Of a stretch of 12,299 nucleotides of DNA, positions 6,897-12,299 are shown one piece after another. How positions within the stretch are numbered: the stretch's first letter is position 1; each line of letters opens with the position of its first letter. The position numbers and the translations under genes were made by a program. The DNA is from Porticoccaceae bacterium (GTDB taxonomy: Bacteria > Pseudomonadota > Gammaproteobacteria > Pseudomonadales > Porticoccaceae): positions 1-12,299 of the forward strand of contig DNBN01000329.1 in NCBI GenBank assembly GCA_003491845.1. The letters are read 5' to 3'. Under the pieces are notes generated by a model. The model did not search any database and was not told the DNA's origin. It worked only from the letters and a program-made list of their open reading frames with translations.

Positions 6897-7046
6897 AAGA
6901 GAGTCCTTAGATGTTTGTGATTTTACGATGAATTAATCGCATAGATCTGTCAATCGATGATTGCATCAAAGCATATAAATACATAAAGTACCGTCTGTTT
7001 TTGGTAACCGTTGTTTATTATAGAGACTTTTAACAGGCTGTAGTGT
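6897..7046. promoter_or_regulatory. Divergent promoter region for the GNAT gene and pabB
   Basis: These 150 AT-rich bases lie between two divergent starts. A TATTAT hexamer at 7016-7021 is a candidate -10 box for pabB, about 25 bases before its GTG start, but the -35 region is poor. No operator or riboswitch is recognised. Confidence 0.3.
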
Positions 7047-8441
7047 GTGAAAAAAATCATCCGCCATGCAATACCTTATAATTTAGATAGCGTCAGCTTA
7101 TTTGAAAAAGTGCGTGATTTGCCTGAGGCCATATGGCTAGACAGCGGCAAGCCAAAAAGTGTACAGGGTAATATTGATATTATATCTAGCTCTGCCGATT
7201 TGATCATTGAAACCCGTGGCAAGACGTCGACTATCAAGGATAGTGCAGGATCAAGACGATCATCTTGCGACCCTTTTACGTTGGCACAGAAGGCTTTATC
7301 TGAACTTCAACCACTGCATACTGATGCGAATGAACTGCCATTTGCCGGTGGCATCTTGGGGTTTTTTAGCTACAATTTAGGTCAAACCGTAGTTGATGTA
7401 CCAACGGACTCTGTTTCAGTCACTAATCTTCCAGATATGCGCATAGGACGTTATTTATGGGCACTACTTATTTACCATGAGACGCAACGGGCTGAAATAA
7501 TCTTTCATGAGCACTGCGGACAAGACTTAAAAGCCGACATAATAAGAAGATTTTCTGAACCTGTGGTGTCTGGAATATCAGGTAATAATCGTTTTAAGTT
7601 AAAGCATGCGTTCAAAGGAACATTAACCAAAAATCAGTATATAGCAGCCATCGGAAATATTAAAAAGTATATTAATGACGGTGACTGTTATCAAGTGAAT
7701 TTTACACAACATTTTTCAGCACAATACGAAGGTAGCGAATGGCAGGCCTACCTGAAGATGCGCAATGCTACAGCATCACCCTATTCAGCATTTTGGAAAT
7801 GGTCAGATGCTACAGTAATGTGCGTTTCCCCGGAACGTTTCGTAAAAATATCAAACAACAATAGTCATTTGGCCATAGAAACCAAGCCAATAAAGGGAAC
7901 TCTCCGCAGGGGAAAGTCTGTTACCGAAGATAAGAAAAATGCTGAAAAATTACAAAATAGCGCCAAAGATCGAGCTGAAAACCTAATGATTGTTGATTTA
8001 CTTCGCAATGATATTAGCAAGAATTGTATACCTGGTACAGTAAAGGTCCCACGCTTATTCGCTCTTGAAAGTTTCCCCAATGTCCATCACTTGGTAAGTA
8101 CCATAGTTGGGCAGATAGAAAGTAACAGAACACCACTGGGCGTTCTTCGAGATTGCTTCCCCGGTGGCTCGATCACTGGCGCCCCTAAGAAACGTGCCAT
8201 GGAAATTATTGAAGAATTAGAACCTGTCAAAAGATCGGTGTATTGTGGCAGTATTGGCTATATTAGCGCCAACAACCAAGTGGATACGAACATCGCTATT
8301 CGAACTGTGATCGCATGTGAATCAACTCTGCATTGTTGGGGAGGCGGTGGAATAATTGCCGATTCCCAAGCTGAATCTGAGTTTGACGAGTCACTAACTA
8401 AAATCAATATAATCCTGAAGACACTTGAGCAGACAATCTAA
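7047..8441 (+). CDS. pabB: Aminodeoxychorismate synthase component I
   Basis: PabB turns chorismate and ammonia, supplied by the PabA glutaminase, into 4-amino-4-deoxychorismate for p-aminobenzoate and folate. The 464-residue length is usual for a stand-alone PabB. The deciding motif is PIKGT at 281-285: PabB has Lys here (Lys283, covalent intermediate), while anthranilate synthase TrpE has Ala. Other chorismate-binding landmarks are DCYQVNFT (213-220), SPER (261-264), ENLMIVDLLRND (311-322, magnesium-binding Glu), GGSITGAPKKRAM (373-385) and GGGGI (432-436). The N-terminal WLDSG (30-34) fits the PabB structural tryptophan region. The start is GTG with a modest AGG about 9 bases upstream. No pabA or pabC lies in the window. 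Confidence 0.93.
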   Translation: MKKIIRHAIPYNLDSVSLFEKVRDLPEAIWLDSGKPKSVQGNIDIISSSADLIIETRGKTSTIKDSAGSRRSSCDPFTLAQKALSELQPLHTDANELPFAGGILGFFSYNLGQTVVDVPTDSVSVTNLPDMRIGRYLWALLIYHETQRAEIIFHEHCGQDLKADIIRRFSEPVVSGISGNNRFKLKHAFKGTLTKNQYIAAIGNIKKYINDGDCYQVNFTQHFSAQYEGSEWQAYLKMRNATASPYSAFWKWSDATVMCVSPERFVKISNNNSHLAIETKPIKGTLRRGKSVTEDKKNAEKLQNSAKDRAENLMIVDLLRNDISKNCIPGTVKVPRLFALESFPNVHHLVSTIVGQIESNRTPLGVLRDCFPGGSITGAPKKRAMEIIEELEPVKRSVYCGSIGYISANNQVDTNIAIRTVIACESTLHCWGGGGIIADSQAESEFDESLTKINIILKTLEQTI

Positions 8442-8487
8442 CGGCTATTTTTTTGCAGTTGCTGTGGTTGACCCTACGCACTATTCA

Positions 8488-9159
8488 TCATTGTTTAATT
8501 TCACGCCAATTTTTATCAATGATATCGCCTACATCATTAAGTTTTGGATAAGCTAGTTTGTGTTTATCACAGTAACGAGCGATCAATGGCTGAGTCCATT
8601 CAAGTAGTTTCTTTTCAAACACCACGTCAGATATCTGGCGCGATTCATACAAACCTTTAATTTCGCGTTGTCGGCGTGCTTCTGACAAGATTACTGCGCA
8701 CGCCACACTGACGTTAAAGGACTCAACCATACCCATCATTGGTATGGTGATTCGATGGTCAACGAAAGAGCCGACATCAGGGCTTAAACCGACCTTTTCT
8801 GCTCCCAAGACAACTGCTGTTGGCCGAGTAAAATCGACCTCTCTATAGTCTAGCGTATCACCTGATGTATCTGCCGCAACTATTTGATATCCATTATATT
8901 TTAAATTATCTAGAGGGGACTTTATATCCTGGTAAACTATAGTGTCAACCCATTTTTGGGATCCCATGGAAGTGCCAGTATGAGCCTTAAAGGTAGCTCT
9001 ATCATAAACTGAATGGACCGTCATAACACCATTGGCATCACAGGTTCTAACAATCGCAGACAAATTTTGTCCCTTATGGACCTTGTCAGTAACTACGGTT
9101 AAATCTGGTTGTCGTCGGTTAAGGACTTCCACTGCGCGCATAAATCGCTGAAGAGTCAT
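8488..9159 (-). CDS. trmH: tRNA (guanosine-18-2'-O)-methyltransferase
   Basis: TrmH methylates the ribose of G18 in the D-loop of tRNAs. The 223-residue product aligns with E. coli TrmH along its length, including RRQPDLTV (15-22) near the N-terminus. SPOUT motifs are in order: NLSAIVRTCDANG (32-44) with the catalytic Arg39, VLGAEKVGLS (117-126), and IPMMGMVESFNVSVACA (139-155). The basic C-terminal extension seen in TrmH is also present. It is the last gene of the minus-strand operon: its ATG overlaps the avtA TGA as ATGA, which suggests translational coupling. It is convergent with pabB across 46 bases, where I see no clear hairpin terminator. Confidence 0.95.
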   Translation of the reverse strand: MTLQRFMRAVEVLNRRQPDLTVVTDKVHKGQNLSAIVRTCDANGVMTVHSVYDRATFKAHTGTSMGSQKWVDTIVYQDIKSPLDNLKYNGYQIVAADTSGDTLDYREVDFTRPTAVVLGAEKVGLSPDVGSFVDHRITIPMMGMVESFNVSVACAVILSEARRQREIKGLYESRQISDVVFEKKLLEWTQPLIARYCDKHKLAYPKLNDVGDIIDKNWREIKQ

Positions 9160-10409
9160 TCCGAATATGCCCTCTTCACTTCTTCAGCTATCATGTAAAT
9201 ACCTTTCTTCACTATTGTTGCGTCCTGCGCATAGGATACACGTATACACTCCTGCTGATGCTGCCATGTGGAATCCATCCCTGGGAAAAAATTATGCCCT
9301 GGAACAATAAGTACACCTCGCCGTTTAAGACGCTCATAAAGCTCTTGACTCGTAATGGGAAGACCATCGAACCATAACCATAAAAAGATAGCGCCCTCGG
9401 GCCTGTGTATGCGGTAAGGGATACTACCTAGCGCATGTCGAAAAATATCAACAGCCTCACTGGCACGATGCTTATAAAAAGGTCGAACATAACGCTCTCC
9501 CAACATCAACATATCACCGCTTTTAAATAGCTCGGCAGTCATCATAGGCCCTAAGTTACCGCAGGCCAGACTAACCACGGTATTAGCATTGCTAAATGCA
9601 TTAATCAACTCCTCACTAGCCACAACAATACCTGTCCTAACTCCCGGAAGACCCAGCTTAGAAAGGCTTAGCACCAGAATGGTATTGGGATTCCAGTGTG
9701 GTTGTGCCTGATTAAACAATATACCTGGAAATGGAAGACCATAAGCACCATCAATTATAAGAGGTATATTTTTGTTACGTGCGATCTCATCTAACTGCTC
9801 TATTTCATAATCTGTGAGTACATTACCCGTGGGATTGGTCGGCCGAGACACACATAAAGCTGCTGTATTATCTAGACTACCAATATTAGAAAAATCGACA
9901 TGATACTTAAATAAATTGTTATCCAGTAACTCGATATCTGGCCTAGTCGCAGTAAAAAAATTCTCGGTCAAACCTATATCTGAATAACCAATGTACTCCG
10001 GAGCCAGTGGCAGGTGTATAGATTTATGTCGCCCATCTGTCATGGTCCCAGCAAGCATATTATAGAGAATAAAAAAAGCTGGTTGACTACCATTTGATAT
10101 AGCAATATTTTTATCGGTAAGATTCCAATTAAATTGTTTTTTTAATAATTTGGCTATATCCACCAAGACCTGCCTGTCTCCCTGCGGTGACTGATAGACT
10201 CCAGTTAGTCGCCGCAGTAGCGCAGGATTATCAACAATTGATTGCAAGCGTTGCTTAAAAACAGCTTCCACCTGAGGAACTTCACCAGGATTTCCACCAC
10301 CCATAAAAATCATCTCTGGATTTTCATTAAGCGCGGTACCAAGATCATCCATAAGCTCTACAATACCTGTAGTTCCGCCAAATTTATGTCCAAACTGTGA
10401 CAAATTCAT
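9156..10409 (-). CDS. avtA: Valine-pyruvate aminotransferase (alanine-forming)
   Basis: AvtA is a fold-type I PLP enzyme that transfers the amino group from valine to pyruvate, linking alanine and valine pools. The 417 residues match E. coli AvtA in length and along the chain: MGGGNP (36-41), NGSQPAFF (106-113), PLAPEYIGY (134-142), SRPTNPTGNV (188-197), IIDGAYG (218-224, Asp and Tyr that contact PLP), and SLSKLGLPG (248-256) with Lys251 as the Schiff-base lysine. The C-terminal EGAIFLWLWF and PGHNFFPG stretches are also AvtA-specific. AGGAAG lies 6 bases before ATG 10409. Only 3 bases separate it from the AlkB-like gene upstream, and its stop overlaps the trmH start. Confidence 0.96.
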   Translation of the reverse strand: MNLSQFGHKFGGTTGIVELMDDLGTALNENPEMIFMGGGNPGEVPQVEAVFKQRLQSIVDNPALLRRLTGVYQSPQGDRQVLVDIAKLLKKQFNWNLTDKNIAISNGSQPAFFILYNMLAGTMTDGRHKSIHLPLAPEYIGYSDIGLTENFFTATRPDIELLDNNLFKYHVDFSNIGSLDNTAALCVSRPTNPTGNVLTDYEIEQLDEIARNKNIPLIIDGAYGLPFPGILFNQAQPHWNPNTILVLSLSKLGLPGVRTGIVVASEELINAFSNANTVVSLACGNLGPMMTAELFKSGDMLMLGERYVRPFYKHRASEAVDIFRHALGSIPYRIHRPEGAIFLWLWFDGLPITSQELYERLKRRGVLIVPGHNFFPGMDSTWQHQQECIRVSYAQDATIVKKGIYMIAEEVKRAYSE

Positions 10410-10412
10410 AAA

Positions 10413-11045
10413 TCACTTCCTACTAACATTTGCGATAGCAGGCTCCATGTAACGGAATGTAAAATTAACTCTAGGTGCATCTAACTGCTTTACTTTTGCA
10501 ATACTGTGATGCCAATACTCCTGAATTCCAGGCCCCATCAAAAGAAGAGAACCATGGGGCAACTCAATATTAACTTTTCTTTTACTTATCTGATGACGTA
10601 GTTTAAAAACCCTTTCGGCACCAACACTGACGCTGGCGATCACCGGATCTGAGCCCAGTTCCGGCTCATCATCTGCATGCCAATCTACACTATCTCTGCC
10701 GTCACGATAGTAATTAACTAGTGCACGATTAAACGAGCTACCAGTCTGCAGCTCTACACCAGATCGAAGCTCATCTAACCAAACTGGAAATTTAACGGCT
10801 TGCATCTGAATGCGTGAATAGGTGTAGGAAGTCCCGGGAGTACCAAACCAATTCTGTAGTCTTGGAATGGCAATTTTCTTACCCATAATCTGGATGAAAT
10901 CCTTTCTCCAGGGTGTCTTTGAAATAGCTGTATCAAGTAATTCATCAGCCGTTGCAGAATCTAGCCAATTGGGCCAGAATGTAACAGTCGCAACGCGATT
11001 TTCGGCGAGCTCCAAAGGAATACTCTGCACATCAAACAGATCCAT
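10413..11045 (-). CDS. AlkB-type 2-oxoglutarate/Fe(II)-dependent dioxygenase (ALKBH2/3-like)
   Basis: AlkB enzymes remove methyl groups such as 1-methyladenine and 3-methylcytosine from nucleic acid by oxidation. Numbered from ATG 11045 (210 residues), the iron ligands are His123 and Asp125 in WHADDE and His180 in WHHSI. The C-terminal RVNFTFR (192-198) holds the arginine that binds 2-oxoglutarate. NYYRDG (111-116) just before the HxD matches the NxYxDG of human ALKBH2/3, so it is nearer that branch than E. coli AlkB in layout. The substrate is inferred. An in-frame TTG at 11066 is an alternative start; it has no ribosome binding site. ATG 11045 lies inside the 3' end of murB and overlaps it by 14 bases. 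Confidence 0.9.
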   Translation of the reverse strand: MDLFDVQSIPLELAENRVATVTFWPNWLDSATADELLDTAISKTPWRKDFIQIMGKKIAIPRLQNWFGTPGTSYTYSRIQMQAVKFPVWLDELRSGVELQTGSSFNRALVNYYRDGRDSVDWHADDEPELGSDPVIASVSVGAERVFKLRHQISKRKVNIELPHGSLLLMGPGIQEYWHHSIAKVKQLDAPRVNFTFRYMEPAIANVSRK

Positions 11046-12120
11046 AAATTCGCGGCTCAATCTCAAGTTGAATAAAAAATGTAGCGAGCACTTTCTCTTG
11101 AATATAGCGTGCCAAGGCTAAGATATCTCTTGCACAGTCATCTTTTTTGCCGTTTTGATAATTCACTAAAACCAAAGCCTGCTGAGCATGGATACCAGCA
11201 GCACCGTATCTAAGCCCCTTTAGGCCTAATTGTTCAATTAACCATCCCGCAGGCACTTTAAAACAACCTTGAGGTTGCTCAAAGCGCGGAATTTGACCCT
11301 TAGTTCTTCCGTCTTTGGAGTCAATTTTTGCTAATGTTGAGGCAGAGAGCACCGGGTTCTTAAAAAAACTTCCGACATTTGGTAATACATCTGGATCTGG
11401 TAACTTAGACTGCCTGATTGTAGACACCGCTTCATATACCATCTCACTGGATATCTCACCTTGATGATCTGCAAAGTAATGCGTCAAAGCAGGATAGTCA
11501 ATGTTAATTATTGGAATTCTGGATAACCGCAAGGTAACGTGTGTAATAATGAATTTATCTTTCAACAATTGCTTAAAAGCACTCTCGCGATAAGAAAAAC
11601 GACACTGATCTTTATTTAAAATAATGATTTCACCAGTATCTATTTTTACCGCGGATAAACTAATGAATCGGTCACTAATTTCCACACCATAAGCGCCAAT
11701 ATTCTGAATCACCGAGGCACCTACGTTACCCGGAATACGAGCTAAATTTTCCAGACCATACCAACCTTGAGATAGGCAATGCCGAACAGCGCGATCCCAA
11801 TTTTCACCAGCTGCAAATCGGACATCCACTGAATTCGGCGTTCCGCCATTGGACCCACTCTCCTTAATACCTAAAATGCTAATACAAACTGCAAGACAGC
11901 GAAGGTCTGATGCAAAAACAACGTTGCTGCCGGCTCCTAGCGGCATGATATCGAGCTGTTTGGCTTTTGCGTAGGTCAAAGCCTCTTGAATCTTTGCAAT
12001 ACTTGATGCGACGCAGAAATGTGATGCGACCGATGATAGTCCCAAACTGTTATACAATTGCAGACATTTGTCAGTCTCCACAACCAGTCCGAATGATCTA
12101 GACATACTGAACTCTTTCAT
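11032..12120 (-). CDS. murB: UDP-N-acetylmuramate dehydrogenase (UDP-N-acetylenolpyruvoylglucosamine reductase)
   Basis: MurB is a cytoplasmic FAD enzyme that uses NADPH to reduce enolpyruvyl-UDP-GlcNAc to UDP-MurNAc in peptidoglycan synthesis. Numbered from ATG 12120 (362 residues), NSLGL (24-28) takes the place of the usual NTFGI, GAGSN (62-66) is the FAD-binding loop, and IPGNVGASVIQNIGAYG (129-145) is the long conserved core. Catalytic candidates are Arg178 (YRES), Ser251 (VGSFFKNP) and Glu355 (IEPRIY). The 'AGENW' and 'LPDP' stretches fit the type I, E. coli-like form. The ATG forms TGATG with the upstream phosphatase stop. An internal ATG at 12105 has a better AAAGAG ribosome binding site and could be the true start, because the N-terminus is several residues longer than in pseudomonads. 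Confidence 0.95.
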   Translation of the reverse strand: MKEFSMSRSFGLVVETDKCLQLYNSLGLSSVASHFCVASSIAKIQEALTYAKAKQLDIMPLGAGSNVVFASDLRCLAVCISILGIKESGSNGGTPNSVDVRFAAGENWDRAVRHCLSQGWYGLENLARIPGNVGASVIQNIGAYGVEISDRFISLSAVKIDTGEIIILNKDQCRFSYRESAFKQLLKDKFIITHVTLRLSRIPIINIDYPALTHYFADHQGEISSEMVYEAVSTIRQSKLPDPDVLPNVGSFFKNPVLSASTLAKIDSKDGRTKGQIPRFEQPQGCFKVPAGWLIEQLGLKGLRYGAAGIHAQQALVLVNYQNGKKDDCARDILALARYIQEKVLATFFIQLEIEPRIYGSV

Positions 12121-12299
12121 CAAACATCATCTATTCTATTCACTTGTGTCATTATATGCTCTAAGAGTCCCGCGCAGGAATTCACCACCATATCCAGTAC
12201 TAAAGGAAAACCATCACCATCACCATAATAAGGGTCAGGCACCTCATGAACGCTGGAAAACCTACCTTGGGTAGAGAATGCTAATAATAACGATAAGTT
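12120..12299 (-). CDS. Low-molecular-weight protein-tyrosine phosphatase, C-terminal part (partial)
   Basis: The last 59 residues of a reading frame enter from the right edge. They contain EVPDPYYGDGDGFPLVLD, the classic C-terminal signature of LMW protein-tyrosine phosphatases (EVPDPYYGG-x-x-GF), with the catalytic general-acid Asp in VPDPY. The typical helix ending in GLLEHI follows. The N-terminal phosphate loop CxxxxxR lies outside the window. The TGA stop shares a base with the murB ATG (TGATG), so the pair is probably coupled. In Pseudomonas the same gene pair follows kdsB; a kdsB just beyond this edge is a testable expectation. Confidence 0.9.
   Translation of the reverse strand, partial: NLSLLLAFSTQGRFSSVHEVPDPYYGDGDGFPLVLDMVVNSCAGLLEHIMTQVNRIDDV

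Noticed and set aside
7047..8441. Anthranilate synthase TrpE or isochorismate synthase as an alternative identity for this gene.
   Set aside because: The PIKGT motif with Lys is diagnostic for PabB, TrpE has Ala at that position, and there are no trp or menaquinone/siderophore genes nearby.
12200..12240. A repeated CATCAC tract that reads as five histidines on the plus strand, like a His-tag of vector origin.
   Set aside because: On the minus strand the same bases encode the GDGDG segment of the phosphatase signature EVPDPYYGDGDGF, in frame with a full conserved C-terminus. It is natural coding sequence.

Overview
This window looks like chromosomal DNA from an AT-rich gammaproteobacterium, possibly marine. 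TrmH, AvtA and MurB read like their enterobacterial and pseudomonad homologues. The order low-molecular-weight phosphatase then murB matches the Pseudomonas kdsB-ptpA-murB neighbourhood. The RsmE protein belongs to the 'MNLL' subgroup that I recall from pseudomonads. Genus cannot be fixed from this sequence.

Layout, left to right. Positions 1-55 hold the 3' end of a tRNA (probably tRNA-Ser) and a strong hairpin terminator. About 780 bases without a gene follow, with one clear inverted repeat (82-122). Positions 835-3202 are accessory envelope genes: a large YHYH-domain lipoprotein (+), a gene-poor 330-base gap, a small orphan lipoprotein (-) and an exported coiled-coil protein with a BamE/SmpA-like domain (-). 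A secreted Sel1-repeat protein (+) follows at 3534-4187. A complete tRNA-Arg(CCT) on the minus strand has its own good promoter.

Positions 4357-8441 hold single genes in alternating orientation: a stand-alone class I-type HMG-CoA reductase (-), RsmE 16S rRNA methyltransferase (+), a GNAT acetyltransferase (-) that shares its stop region with rsmE, and aminodeoxychorismate synthase component I, PabB (+).

The right third (8488-12299) is a tight minus-strand operon. In transcription order it is LMW protein-tyrosine phosphatase (only its C-terminus is in the window), murB, an AlkB-type 2-oxoglutarate/Fe(II) dioxygenase, avtA and trmH. Its junctions are TGATG, a short overlap, a 3-base gap and ATGA, so the genes are probably co-transcribed and partly translationally coupled. 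The operon mixes cell-wall synthesis, alkylation-damage repair, alanine/valine metabolism and tRNA modification.

The points most worth a second look are the isolated HMG-CoA reductase, the unexplained DNA at 56-834 and 1933-2266, the YHYH lipoprotein, and the placement of the AlkB-like gene inside a housekeeping operon. I found no CRISPR array, intact insertion sequence, phage gene, or clearly undescribed multi-gene system.
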